Origin: Harmothoe impar
Lineage: Eukaryota > Annelida > Polychaeta > Phyllodocida > Polynoidae
Assembly (NCBI GenBank): GCA_947462335.1
Contig: OX381719.1
Location: 68,003,534-68,067,533, forward strand
Length of the DNA stretch: 64,000 nt
Direction: 5' to 3'
Notes under the pieces: model-generated
Databases searched by the model: none
What the model was told of the DNA's origin: nothing
The model's input: only the letters and a program-made list of their open reading frames with translations
Position numbers and translations under genes: made by a program
In this document: positions 34,015 through 47,500 of the stretch, piece after piece
Layout of the letters: every line of letters begins with the position of its first letter
Position numbering within the stretch: the first letter of the stretch is position 1

Positions 34015-34063
34015 TGACGTCATGACGTACGTTGTCATCACCCGTCATCATGTCATGACGTCA
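34015..34063. promoter_or_regulatory. Pair of consensus CRE sites (TGACGTCA)
   Basis: Perfect palindromic TGACGTCA, the CREB/ATF consensus, occurs at 34015-34022 and 34056-34063, within a patch dense in ACGTCA half-sites and unusually CpG-rich for its surroundings (about 33870-34300). A good donor (GGAGCAG|gtaagt near 34486) downstream could end a first exon. No associated coding sequence was found, so the promoter call is an inference. Confidence 0.4.
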
Positions 34064-34552
34064 CGACGAAAAACTTTTATTTCAAGAATGCAATACGGCA
34101 GCGCATGGTAAGGTAGTTTGTTGAAAAGCAAATGAAAAATGCCCGTGGAGCGAGTAGCCAGACCACCTAACGTCATAATTGATCCACTACGTCATGACGA
34201 CGCTTGTCGTGAGATATGGCGAGATTTGACGTTATTGTCGCCATCGGGATTCGGGGGCCAGAACGTCCGTGTCGACATTTTCATAAACTCACACCAATAT
34301 TCGATTTTATATAGGCCTACGGAGACTGTAGGGCTAGGCTGCTTACATTGAAATAGGCCTAGAGTCTAGATCGACTTTCTTATTTGAAAAGTAGGCCTAT
34401 AAATATACGACGTCGATGAAGATGTTGGGCTAGGGCCAGGCTACTGGAGAATAAACGTGAAGCTAACCCCACGAAGAAACGGAGCAGGTAAGTTGTTTCA
34501 TTTCATCAATTTCACCATTTCTGCTCCAGCCTGTCTCGCCCTGCCTACACAT

Positions 34553-34786
34553 GTTAGCTTTCTTTATAAACACTAGATGTGACTGCAGAGGGGTCAAGAG
34601 GGACCTGGCGACCTGGCCTGTTTTCCAGGCGACCTGGTCCTGGAACAGTGACCTGGTGACTTTTGGACAAATTTGGTTTTCGAAAATAGTCCAAAAAGGC
34701 GACCTGGTGCCCTTCATTTCGGCGACTTTCGGCGACTTTCCGACCTTAAGGGGGACCCCGCTACAAACGTTAGCTTTCTTTATAAA
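34553..34786. repeat. GACCTGG-rich insert flanked by 18-bp direct repeats
   Basis: GTTAGCTTTCTTTATAAA occurs exactly at 34553-34570 and 34769-34786. The roughly 200 bases between are rich in GGCGACCTGG and TTTCGGCGACTT. This looks like an insertion with target-site duplication, or a tandem-repeat expansion within duplicated flanks. Confidence 0.6.
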
Positions 34787-35036
34787 AAAGACAAAGGTCC
34801 ACGCGTTTTGGTATGTAGCCTCGGTGCTTTCACGAGTAGAAGGTGAGGCCGTAATTCTGTGCCCCCAAATCTAGATTAATTATCATCTGTAGGCCTATCA
34901 CTGCAGTCTATCGACGGTGCAAGTATACAGACAGGGCTGCTTATAGTGGCTACCCCGAACCCCCCTTTTCTTAATATGATAGTAATATAACACTTTTTTT
35001 TTGTTAACTGGGGGACCCATGTTCTGCACTCTACCC

Positions 35037-35434
35037 TTAATTAGTTGGGCCGGTTACTACGTTTCTAGGGTTACGTTTTCACGTAACCACGCACGGACGC
35101 CATACTGTCCCGGGTACACTTTTGACTGCGTCAGAACGGGAGGCGCCGTTCAATCTCTAATTTCTTCAAATATCTGACCAGTGTGGGATTTCTTTTAATA
35201 CTGCTGAAAGTGATGGTACCCCCCATTATTGTGTGCGAGCCATTAAGCATTTAGAGCAAAATCATGGTCATAATCGACCATTCAAGTATCGCAGGGTGCC
35301 AGTGTAAACCCTTCAAAGCACAGAGCAGAGAGCACAGGCGACGACACTGTACCCGGGCCAATATGGCGGCCGTGCCTGGTAACGTCAAAGCGTAACCCTA
35401 GATACGTGGTTTTCGGCCCAACGAATTGATTCTA
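35037..35434. mobile_element. MITE-like element with about 75-bp imperfect terminal inverted repeats
   Basis: The left end (AATTAGTTGGGCCGGTTACT...CTAGGGTTACG...CCCGGGTACA) is matched in reverse by the right end (TGTACCCGGGCC...CGTAACCCTAGATACGTGG...CGGCCCAACGAATT). The element is about 395 bp with no ORF. A target-site duplication is not clear. Confidence 0.75.
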
Positions 35435-35609
35435 ATAGCAACATCTGTGACTAAAGGTGTGCTGTAACCCGGTAAGTATTTAAAGGGAAAATTTTATGTT
35501 TTCTTGTCAGAACAAGGAAAGCCCTTGACTTTGGTCTCTGTTCCTAAAACTCACGGTACTACCATAATTATTGGGCTTCAACTGCTAGGTTGGGATCTGC
35601 GTCATAGGG

Positions 35610-35815
35610 CACCTAAGTAGGTCACATGGACACGTGAGAAAAAAAAATCAGGGTACACCCCCATTATCCCTCGCAAGCTTGAAGGATGGGCGAAAATGTT
35701 GTTCTCCATATATCTCCACTAATAAGGGGAATTGAGCTTTAAAATCTCAGATCTGGGACTTATTTAGGCGACCTTTGATACCTGCATGTAATTTTAGTTA
35801 GAGAAAAAACCTCAT
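35610..35815 (+). mobile_element. Diverged copy of the GGATGGGCGAAA element
   Basis: GAAGGATGGGCGAAAATGTT, TATATCTCCACTAATA and AATCTCAGATCTGG match the minus strand of the MITE-like element at 42918-43160. The ends are eroded. Confidence 0.6.
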
Positions 35816-36350
35816 ATGGTGGCTCTAAAAGGGTTACACTCCATTGGAAGTGTATCAGCCCCATAGGATGGCCCTAGACCCCTAATTCGACATGGCGACA
35901 TGGCCTTTTCTTAAATTCGACATGCGACATGAGGCCTAGTGACATGCGACATGAGGCTTAAAATCATAGTGACATGGGACATGGACAGTTCTTAAAATCG
36001 ACATGGGACATGAGCATTTTTTAGCGACATAGACATGCGACATGGCCATTTCTTAAAACCGACATGCGACATGGGGACCCCCCCATCAAGGGCCCCCATA
36101 GGGTCAGTATGATGCTTGAATGCAACACTGACTAGTCACTTGCCAGGGCTGCATTTATGCATCATGACCACTAGAGGCATGATGCATTAATGCACACAGT
36201 TACACTTCTTTGGAAGTGTATCAACCCTGTAGGGTCAGCATGATGCTTGAATGCAACACTGACTAGTTGATTTACTAGGGCTGCAATCATGCATCATGAC
36301 AACCAAAGGCATTAGTTCACTCAGGGCCCTTATGGGGTTAAATTTCCCCC
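35816..36350. repeat. Dispersed repeat family plus GCGACATGG simple repeats
   Basis: Two copies of the GGCTGCATTTATGCATCATG family (36090-36340) follow a 200-bp stretch (35885-36085) built of CGACATGCGACATG(A/G)(G/C) and TTCTTAAAA(T/C)CGACATG. The latter interrupts another copy of the dispersed repeat. Confidence 0.75.
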
Positions 36351-39300
36351 TCCCCACTGAAGCATCTCCCCCTTACCTCTCAGGGCAAACACCCACATCC
36401 CTATATATTAACCTTAAATTGGTCAATTAACAGAAATAATAACACACACCACAAGTTATAGGAAGCAAGACATTCAGTTTATTATTAAGAGGAGTTCACT
36501 TTTATATCATACATATCTGACACAGGTTTTTGTTGCTTACATAATAGTACTGCTGTCTGGGTTTTGTTCCTCACATAAAATTAAGCTGTAAAGGCAGTTG
36601 TGTCACCTGGTGGGAAATGCTGCAAACACTGGCCACATAGGGGTCAGAGTTGACATCACTTCCTCTATAGTGTCCATAACATGACTGCAAATGAATTATT
36701 TCTTCCCCCTAACTAGCAAAATGATCACATTGAAATGAAGATGCTCAAGTAGTTTGTGACAATAAGTGTACTAGGCTGCAGTGGGGCGGTGTGTGACTGG
36801 ATGTTGGTGTGCTACCAGGTAGCCGGCAGTCTGTACGGGCCCCACATGGCGGCCGAGGTGCGACTCTCCTCTCTCAGTACAGCAGCCACCATACATGCAC
36901 CATCATGTAGATATAGATAACAAACTCACAGACACACAACCCACCAAACAGGCAGAACATGTCACCTCATTATGTGCCACATACAAAACAGGTCTGTTAA
37001 CTGCATAGATTGACAACAGACACAAGAATAATGCTGCTTCAATCTTTCATGATAATGTAGACAAATGAAACACAAACTAGTGGTCCCCCCAAAACCTTTT
37101 TTTCTTTAGAATTTCACTATTATGCTTTCACAATCATAACTATTTCAGTGGAAAGGAGAGAAAAGGAAAATGTTGACTGGCGTCATTCACTCTCCCTGAT
37201 AATCACGGCGAGAAAAACATAAACAATATATGAACAACAGTAACCCCCCTCCCATTTCTCATGCCATAAGCAATATGAATATATAAAAAAAACAAGGAAA
37301 ATAAATAAAAAAAGATGATGGTGATGACGACACTGGAATTCACGAACAGAAAGTGTGCCCAAGCAGCATGAGCCGCTGGCGGTGCTGGCTGCAAACTTAT
37401 TCAGCTACCACTTGGGACCACCGTCACTACAGCAGCTACAGCAGCACAGGGACTGGTGGGGCTCAGTAGTAGTCGGCTGACAAGTTGGCAGTTATACAGC
37501 GGTGACATTGTGTCCTGTCACCGGCAGTGACAACAAACTGCACTCACCCTGCTCCACTTTCATTCACATTGTTATTGTCTTAGTATTAACTGTAATAATC
37601 AGTGTATAACCTAGTTAAAACCACGTCCTTCGATGCTGGGACTCGAGTTTCTCTACAATAGGACAAAGTCTATACAAAAAGGTACGGTAATATAAAACGC
37701 CCGTTGTCATCGCACCCAGGCTCAGTCATTCCTCCTACCCCAAGGAGCAGCACAGGGCGGCCTCCCCTCCTAACCCAGCGTGTTTGGAGCTAGGCTGACA
37801 TCTTGGCACTACTTGTCTTGATAGATAGACACCAGTTTGAAACGGAATACCAAAATAGTTTTTAAACATTTAGAGATGATAGCAGACCTGATCTAAATTC
37901 AACTTGATATGACTATGGTCATCAGTTATTGCCTAATTTCAGTGTTTCTTGTGTTTTAAATTAGATATCTGGGTGTTAAGGGTTAACAACCGGCCCTGAA
38001 GTGCTCCACTGTCCCCTACAGACCACTCACCGTTTCACGTATATATAAGTCGCTTCACTTTGCCCTTATGAGCCCTCGGAACAACAATAGTCTATGTACA
38101 CTCTATACATTTACACACAGTTTTAGATATCGTAAGTTGAGACACACACAAAAGAACTAATTCTTCTCCTCGCAGACAGATAAACTTGCTTAGGGTGGAC
38201 ACTGACAGAAGGTTTCCATAACACATTCACTTCCATTTACCCTCCCCCTATTCCTGTTATAAACAAACACCACTAGACCTTACAGGCCTATTACAGTAGA
38301 ACCTCCTGTCATTATCCTAGTAGAGGCAGTGCCTATGGAGAATGATTATATATAGATCCTCGTTCTGTGCTACCTCCGTATAATGACTGTAACACCGAAG
38401 GAGGACACTCAATGTTTTAGAAGCATGCCTCAAACATCTTTACCATGAAACATTTATATATATATATATCCTAAATATGAACTTTTCAATGAAGCCCCAC
38501 AAGTTGGGGTTTAATGTCAATAATAGAATCCTCAGCAGCTACCAATCAGAATGTAGGTAGCATGTGTATGCAGCCAATCAGAATGCTGGTAACAAATGGG
38601 GTTTGTCGGCAGGCAGATACATATAACTGATACTTGATACAGACCCTCTGTATACCAATACCAGTCTGTTACAGCTGTGTGATCCATAGCCCCCTCCCCA
38701 CCCCACATTGCCTGTCATGGCAACAAATAACAGATTAATCAGAATGTGCTGAGTATGTCTTGTGTACTGACAGTGGTTGTTACACAAGCACACACCTCAA
38801 TAGTTTACTTTATCCTGTCTACTCAATTAAGACATTGTCCAATATCAGATGAGGGAATGTCATGTCAAAGTTATATAGTACATTCCTAATCACATTTTAT
38901 GGGACTTTTAATTGGTAAAGTTAGCAATTCCTTTATTTGTTAATCCAGAAGAAAACAGAAGAAAGCTGGCCAGAAATGAGCATGTGTTGCAAGATAAGAC
39001 AAGCTTGGATTTATATGTATGTGTTGCCTACCCATGGGTACTTAAATTGTAAAAACTCCTCAGTCCAATAAGTTCTACTTCAATGTTTCACAACCACTAC
39101 CACCAGATGGCACTTGACATGGTAGTTTGTGTGTTCTCCACCAGATGGCAACCTGAAGCAGTTAGATATAATACATGCAGACATGCTGGGGTGGTCGGCG
39201 GTAAGGGTGTGACTACCTAATACCTACTTCCCCCAGACACAGGGGGGCGGTCAGCATTAACCGCTGTACACCACCCCCAGCAGGGTGCTTGTCTCCTGTA

Positions 39301-40515
39301 GTACACTAATACACATGTACATCAGGCGGCGCCACAGTACAAAACCACACAGCGGCAGCCATCTTTAATGCTATAAATAATGGGATTCTTCCAGTCTATG
39401 ATACACAAACCTTCTCCTATGATGCCCAACAACAAATGACCTGGACTATGTCATTCCATGCTTCTTTTACAAACTTTCCTCTCACCTAACAGGTTATATA
39501 ATTTGTATACAATGGTACAATGTTCATATCTATGAGCGTCCCTCCGATACTAAGACTAATATCGGTAAGAACAAACCTGAAAACTTGTTGGCCGCTTTTA
39601 AACAGGGGCAGACAAGGCTTGCATCTGGGTAATACTCTGACAGATGCAGACCACTCTATGGGAGGAATGATATATTCAGCTAGAGTTCAAACAACTTTTA
39701 CGTCCATTTCTCTTCTATCAATTTCAATACTCCTAAAGCAATAGCTTGACCTCATGAATGATAATGCTTTCTTGGAAATTGTTCAATTTACCGGTGTGGA
39801 TATAAGATTCTAACCTCGCCTTTTCTCAGTTTTTCATTCTGCCATTGTAAACCATTTTCCATGGGATTATTTTTTTGCAATAATTAGAAATGTTCTTTGA
39901 CCTGGAAAAAGTCCTTCAGGGTGTGCCTCTTTGTGAGGATCACCGTCCACTTACCGACCCCTTCTCATTCCTGTGACCAGCATTGTCCAACCAAGGTGTG
40001 GATCCATTCAGGTTGTACGTGACACGCAGTCAGAGGTAGCCAATACAGACTCAGAGCTAGCCCAGCGTGAGCCCACACAGACTTAGAGCTAGCCCAGCGT
40101 GAGCCCACACAGACTCAGAGCTAGCCCAGCATGGACCCACACAGAGCTAGCCCAGTGTGAGCCCACACAGACACAGAGCTAGCCCAGTGTGAGCCCACAT
40201 AGACTCAGAGCTAGCCTGGCATGAGCCCACACAGTCAGACCTAGCCCAGTGTGAGCCCACACAGACTCAGAGCTAGCCCAGTGTGAGCCCACACAGACTG
40301 GGAGCTAGCCCAGTTTGAGCTCAGTGTGTACACTGTTGTCAGGGTGTATCCACATGAGTGGCTGTCTGTACCAGTCTGCTGGCAGTGCAGGAAGGTGTCC
40401 TTTGTTGTTGTTGGTGTGCCGCTGCGGCAGGGCTGTGTAGTAGATTATATGTATATATGTATAATTATATGGCTATGTACACTGGTGTGAAGCATCGACC
40501 TAACAGTGCAGCAGC
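36351..40515 (-). other. Probable DIP2 3' UTR and downstream region
   Basis: No exon of another gene was recognised across 4.1 kb. Minus-strand AATAAA (TTTATT at 36478-36483) is one candidate poly(A) signal that would imply a long 3' UTR; nearer candidates, such as around 38933, also exist. The stretch also holds a (TA)n run near 38457-38470 and the GAGCTAGCCCAG repeat. Confidence 0.35.
40040..40330. repeat. ~32-bp tandem repeat (CAGAGCTAGCCCAGxGTGAG)
   Basis: About eight to nine units of CCCACACAGACTCAGAGCTA followed by GCCCAG(C/T)(G/A)TGAG, just downstream of the DIP2 stop codon on the minus strand, probably in its 3' UTR. Confidence 0.9.
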
Positions 40516-43500
40516 CTACATGTTGTAGGCCACGTAGATGGGGTCAAGTTGGTCTGCAAGGAAGCCGTCTCGAAGATGCATCCTCTGTTTCTCACCACGA
40601 GAGTTGATGGGGACCACGCCTGGGTCCACCACCACCACCACACCCACAATCAGGTAATGTTCCTCAAGCACAACGTTGGTTACCAAGGGAACCAAATCCA
40701 GAGCCTCGTTCTCATGTCCATCCAGCTCCACCACCACGACAAGAAGGTTCGTCCACGTGAACACCGCACTGAAACAAAACAACACAGTGGTTTAGAGCTA
40801 TGTGTACAGCATTGCACTGACAGATCAACAGAGTTCATATGTACAGGCCTATTCTACTATCCCAATGATGTGCAACATAAAGCACACTGCAAATATCAGC
40901 ATAAACATCGTATAATATGAACTATTTGTATAGTAAGGCTTACCACTCGCAGATCTTGCGGTGGCAGCGGAGGACGCTGTTTTCTATGTCGATCGGGTGG
41001 TAGCGCATTCCACGCAGCATCACAGTCTCATCCAGGGCTCCTACCACAAAGATGGCGTCGTGACGACCTAATGGAGGAGAAACATGGGAGCGTTTAAGTG
41101 GCTGATAAATGTACACCAGTCTACAGTATGTTCTGCCATCTAGATGTACAGCAGTTGTATAATGCGGGTTAGAGTCAATGTTAGGGGCATTTACCATATT
41201 CTAGATGTAAAGCCTGAATAACCATGTATCTAGATGTATTCCAATATATAGAGTATACTGACCTCCGTCTGACTGGGTCATCTCGGTCCTGCGTATAAAC
41301 CCAAGGTAGCCGGTACGTGCGTATGTGGTGTGCACATCTCCTGTTGCCAGCCGGGCCTCGAAGTGGTCGGCGTGCAGGGAGTCGTCGCCGTATATTGTGT
41401 AGTACCCGCTGGCATTCTGTGGGCTGCTTACCCAGATCTACAACATGAGGGGTCAGTGTTACAGCATCAATACACAAGGAGTTCTTCATCATTAGACATG
41501 GTTTGTAAATCAGTCTTTTAGCATTGAGATATGCAGTGCTTCATTATTAGAAGAGCACTGAGATATTAACCCCAGCATTAGGAGTACATATGAAATTAAT
41601 TGACATCCCCCTCTCTTCATAGCATACTTACCTCTCCAAGATGTGAATCTGCACATTGTCCTTTCGTTTCTGGGTTCGCAATTACTACGTTTACCCCAGG
41701 CAAAAGCTGCAAAAGGAAAATGGACCACTCATGAGGACGTACCAAAAGTAGCATCATAGACACACAAGATTACACAATATAATGTGAACTGCAGAAGCAC
41801 TGACAACATAACAATTTGATACACACAGGTTGGCACACTATAATGCCAAGACAGAAGAAGTGCATACTTTGCCGGACTCCATGACACAGAGGCTGTGGGG
41901 GCTTCCCTTCTCCACCAACGCCACACGGTCGTTCCTCAATGCTCGCATGTCTACGTACACTGTCGAAGGGTCGGGACTAGAGGCCCCCTGAAGACACAAA
42001 CATACTACACTTAGTGACATTAACAGGGAACCCACCTGAAGGCATTTTGTAAACTGAAGGCTGTTTCTGTACAGAAGCTGATAGTAAGACTAAGGCTAGG
42101 AAAACTATACATGTTAAAATAATACTGTAAATATTGCTCATTTCTCTTCAAGTCATTTTATCAAGGCCACAAATGAGCCCTGGCTGTGAGACATGAAAGC
42201 CCCAGCACGTACCTGCAGACAAATTCCAACGTTGACCCTGCAGCCGAAACTGGTGCTGACAGCGCGCGGAGACAGCCCCAAGTTGGAGAACAACTTGGAG
42301 AAGGAGCCGGTCAGGTGCATCCTGGGCCGCTCCTCAGCGATGACGCAGCACGTGCGCACACAGGACAAGTTGATGCCTTTGGCTTTGAGCGCAGCGGTGG
42401 ACGTCCCGAGCCCTTTACTGCACAGTTCCATGACCCCATAGGAACAGAATGTGTCCCGCACTGTAACAGGTACAACATGGATTAGGGTCATTTTATGTCT
42501 ATATTTAGGGACAGGCACTAGAGTTTTACTTATTGACATAATATGTTATGATTTATCTGAGTGTAGCATGGACAAAAAGGTATTAAATATGAAATGGAGG
42601 CAATGGAAACCAATCTACATTACAAGTCAGGCCTCTAACCCTGCTAAACAGGTGTAGATGAGCAGCAATCACTAGTTGTATCAAACACTTACGTAGAACA
42701 TCAATCATTCACAAAGATGTTGTCACACAACGGGCATACCTTTATACTGCCCCACGATGGACAGCCAGAGCGCCGGGTTTATCTCTACCTCTGAGGGCGG
42801 GATGAGGATGGAGTGATGCCCAGAGTAGATACTGAAACACAAAGGACACCTTGGTGAACACACCCCATCTCTTCATAATGGCTGATGGATTTCTCTGCAT
42901 GATGATGGGAACAGTATAGGGAGGCTAAGTCTCGCGATAAAATGTTGTCGTAATTTTTTTGCCGATTCTAACTAAAAATACCCACGTCTAAGTTAGCCTA
43001 AAAAGGCTCCAGATCTGAAATTTTATAGCCCAACTCTCTATATTAGTGGAGATATAGGGGGGCGAAATTTTTCGCCCATCCTTCAGGCCTGCGGGCGATA
43101 AAATGGGGAGCCCGTAAGGGCCCGGAAGTTGGCCGTCACGTGACGAGACTTAGCCGCCCTATTGGAGGTTTCAGAAAGTAATTCTGATCCCTGACATATT
43201 GTGCCATGTGCAGATTCACATCAGCTTACAAAACCTTATGTGAAAGTGATTCTAACTCTGAGTAGGTCTTAACCCTTGTACATAACAGGACCCTATGGGT
43301 GAGTGGCCCTACTCTGAGCCTGCTAGTTTAACGTTAAGAATAGAGGTAGCACACACCTGCTGAGGACCCATAGCGTGTAGCCGAGTCCGGTGTAGGGGTC
43401 GAGGCAGAGCGCCACGTCTCGTGACGGGTACAGCTCACACTGAATCTTCATGGAGCGACACAAGGCTGCCGCTGCAGCATGCGACATCTGAAGGGAACAA

Positions 43501-44588
43501 GATAATGTAAAGTGGTAGCTGCCAATAGCAGAACTTGCACTAGTCTCAGGTTCTAAACAGTAAAGACAAACTACCCCCTGTCACCTCAGGTCACATACTG
43601 ACACACTAAATGGGGTGGTACAGGCAGAAGGGGGCAGCATGGTTTAGACAGGGTCATAGTTTTGTTAACACAGCAGATGGATCTAACAGACACTACTGGG
43701 GTCAGAACAGCCTGGTACATACCTTGATACCTGCCAGCATGCCCGTTGTGGACACACTAAAGTCCAGGTAGCAGATCATCTCTGGGGTGGGCGCTCTGTA
43801 GACCACCGCCAGCCGGCGCTTGGGGAGGTCGTCTGTGTCTAGCAATGTCGGCCAATTCTTCATCTCCACTATAGATGCTGCCTCCTGCCAGCAAACAGTC
43901 AGCTTTAGTCACATGACAGGGGAGGGCTATTTCTATTGCTTATTCATTAACATATAATATCCTGCACATTCCTGGCACAGTATAAGAGGTACATGATTTA
44001 GAGCAATTTGATTTTAGAATTTAGAAGTTTTGAATGTAACTGATTAAGTAGCTGAATTTACTTTTGCCTTGGTCATATGTATTTTATCAGAGTATTGCTA
44101 GATTCAAATCTTACCTTTGACTTCAGCATCTTAATGATGCCTGAGTTGGAGAGGATAGCGCTAGATTTGCTGACTTCTACAATCATCTTGACAGTGGGCA
44201 GCGTGGTGGAGATGTTTTGTGGATGGGGCGGCCGTATTGTCACCGGCACCACACCTTCAAAAACACAAGAGTAGTAAGCTTTACATTTCTAGAACCAAAA
44301 TCTATTTCAGTTGATGAAAGCCACCAGACCCAACTGATACAAGTAGCCCTGTCCCTCTGAATAGGTCCACATTAGTTGTGGTCAACAAGTGACAATTATG
44401 ACAAGGTGGGATGTGCACTTACCGACATAGAGACAGCCGTAGAACGCACAGATGAGGTCGAGGCCTGGTGGGTAGACGAGTGCCACGTGGTCGCCCGTGT
44501 TGAGCTTGCCCTTGTCCATGAGCAGTGCACCGATGCGCTCAGCGCGCTTGTGGAGCTGTGAACACGACATGGTGGCCTGGGGCTGACC
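40516..44588 (-). CDS. DIP2: DIP2 exons for the second adenylate-forming domain and C-terminus
   Basis: Eleven exons with short introns (about 0.1 to 0.6 kb). Landmarks: LHKRAERIGALLMDKGKLN, HVALVYPPGLDLICAFYGCL, VTIRPPHPQN, YLDFSVSTTGMLAGIKMSHA (A3-like region), YSGHHSILIPPSE, FCSYGVMELCSKGLG, VIAEERPRMHLTGSFSKLF, AVSTSFGCRVNVGICLQ, ARTGYLGFIRR (A7-like), VVGALDETVMLRGMRYHPID and the terminal VAYNM. The stop codon is at 40516-40518. Conservation with family members is very high throughout. Confidence 0.93.
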
Positions 44589-47500
44589 CTGAAAGTGGAC
44601 ACACGGCAGATTAACGACTGTCACATCTAGCACAGGCTGGACGAGTAGCAAAGTGCTGCCCTCTAGGTGTGGGTTGGGGAGTAAACACAGCAAAGTGATG
44701 CCCTCTAGGTGTGGGTTGGGGAGTAAACACAGCAAAGTGCTGCCCTCTAGGTGTGGCTTGGGGAGTAAACACCTGTACAAGCTACATACAGTCCTACCTT
44801 ACAGACTGACCCCTATCCCAGAGCGCCATGTGATGCATCCACCTACTTCATGTTTAACGGCTTCAATTAGAATGTGACTCGTCTAATGTAGTTGCATTTG
44901 TGATTGCATTCAGCAGGATACATCACATATTGTTCGGAGAAGATCACAAATTTTAGGGTTTTGAGTTGGGCAGAAGGTTTGATGTCCCACTGATGTCACA
45001 CAGTAAGCACTTATGTCACTAATGTTGCCAATATTAATCAACAGTAGATGATTAAATCTAATGTTTCTCTCCTCATTTCTCTGCACTGGAAAGCAAAGAT
45101 TCAGCTAGTAGTTGTTAATATGAGAATTGTGTCAAATACACACAAAGTGCCAACATGTAATCTATTGAACAGATTAATGAACTGAAATAAAAACATCTTT
45201 ATACTTGGCTGACATAGAAATAACCTTATGTATTTCTTAATGACCAAGCGTGCTGTGTATAGAAATGTGTGAGTGGGGAACGGTATTATTGTAAGTACTG
45301 AAAAATTCATCTCAACTACCATTGATGTGCTCCATAGTAGTTACAATGGTGCTGGTGCCACTCCAACTTATAGATGCTTTAACCAGTGAGCCAGCACACA
45401 TTTGTAAGCATTTATGCTTGCACAGACCACAGTTCTGAATTTATCAACCATCAGACCATAAATGGTGTGGAGTATTGCAAAATATTCACACCAACACCTT
45501 GTAGATTTACATATGCTATAGAATTAATTTAAATATGACCAAATCTGTACAAAGAACCAACATAAAAAGAAAGAATTGGCTTCCTTAGTCTCACAAGTTT
45601 GGTGTTCCTTGTTGAGTACATTGAAATCAAGCATGCACTGTGCTTATCTGTAATGCCTCTGCTCTTTGTGAAACCAAGCAAGAGTCAGCAAGAGTTGGTC
45701 ATGTCAGCCTAATTGTGTACTTGACCCAAGATTAATTATTTCTATATAAAGTTTTTATCATTTTTACATTAGCTTTTTATTGCAAAAACTATTTCAGGAG
45801 CTTTTGTTGTATGAAAATTGAGAAGCCATAGCAACCTAAATTCTCAAAAGGTATGTATAAAATGTCAGCTGCAAAATAGGAAACTTGTATTATCAAAGTG
45901 AATTAAAGATGTGTCTACTCTAGGAGCTGCAAGCTTGGTGCTAGTCACAGTATACATGGGAACTTGTCTTGTGGGTGTGACTCAGGTGAGCGTTAGCACT
46001 ACAGATACACACAGCGTACAAAGCGGCCGTTATATACAACTGTGGTTGTATATAGCCGGCCCTAGCCTGACTCGCTGCCTGTCAAAGTGTCAAAGTTAAG
46101 CATCACTATACTTATATAGGCCTCACTGCCACTATGAAAAGCATGGTACACAGACAACGGCAAAATTAGAACAGTATTTTTATCTACTCCTCTTAAGCTA
46201 AATAACTGTTCTATATTTTCTGGCTTTCTTTTGTATTCTTAAAAGTGACAAGATTATTATAGATGGGAGACCTAGCTTCCCATCCACCACTGCTGCTCAT
46301 CAGAACTGTAGTTATTAGTTTCCAGCTAGACATGTGCCTTAACAAACTGTATTGACTGTAATACTTGATAAATAATTCATATCAACACACTTTGTTTCCT
46401 GCTTGTGCACTTAGTTATCATTCCACCAGAGCAACACTTACATCCCTCATTCTGAATTTAAGATGACAAAAGTTGCATCTAGTTGCAATTTGTAAAACTT
46501 AAATATCTAAAAAGATCTATGCATCATATTTGAAAGAATTGATAATTAAGAAGTGACATGCAGAGGGTGCTGCTGTTCTGCTGAATAGAGACCACTCCTC
46601 TGAAGTGTGAAAATATATCCAATTTTGAGTGTCTTTGGTGGAATCATTTAAAAAATTTAAATATATTGGTTAGTATCTTGTCACAATGCAAAGCGGGCTA
46701 CACGGTTCCAGACAGTAATATATGAGACGTTGATTCATAAACTAGTACAGAGTTCTCGCCAACCTAATCCAGGTAGAAAAACAGAGACGCCACTCCCTAC
46801 TCATCAAACAAATCAGGAAATCACCAGATTTTGTCAATTTTAAACTTTGAGATTTGAAATCATAGAATGTGAAATTGATCTAATCCAATAGGACATAACA
46901 CAAATAGGAATTCTGCTGTGAGTGGGATTAGTGGCATCTCTGAGGACATTGCATAATATGTGAAAGATGTCGTTCGATTCAAGAAGTATTGAAATGGAAG
47001 TTTTCCCCGAGTTTGGAGTTGGAAGAAGCTTGCACCATGCAGAGAGAACCTACCTTTAAAAACCAAACATGAATGAAAAGGCATCTTTATGAAACCTCTG
47101 ATAATGTGTATATCAAATAAAACCCTGTATCTAACATCTAAGTAAACAATGTCTAAATGTGTATCCCCCATGCAGTTTTCTACAGGCATCACTGCCTCTA
47201 CGCCAATATACAAACCCAATTTACTATATTCATGAACATTTAATGCAAAAGTTCAAAGAAGGAAATGTCTACCAATGCATGGCTGGCCCCTTTGAAGCAC
47301 CCACTTGTCCACCGCCACCAGTATGATACAACACTGACGCCGACCACTCTCCACTGTGTATATATTAATATGCATCTTTAGATAAAAGTACGAAATTCCT
47401 GCAGTTTTAAAATTGACTTGGGGGTAGTGTACCACTAGATACAAAATTAATCTTTATCACTGTTACTATTTTAGAGCTAGCTGGGAGAGACCTTCCTAAA

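Noticed and set aside
40549..40920. Plus-strand open frame opposite the DIP2 C-terminal exon
   Set aside because: It is a shadow of the highly conserved DIP2 coding sequence on the minus strand.
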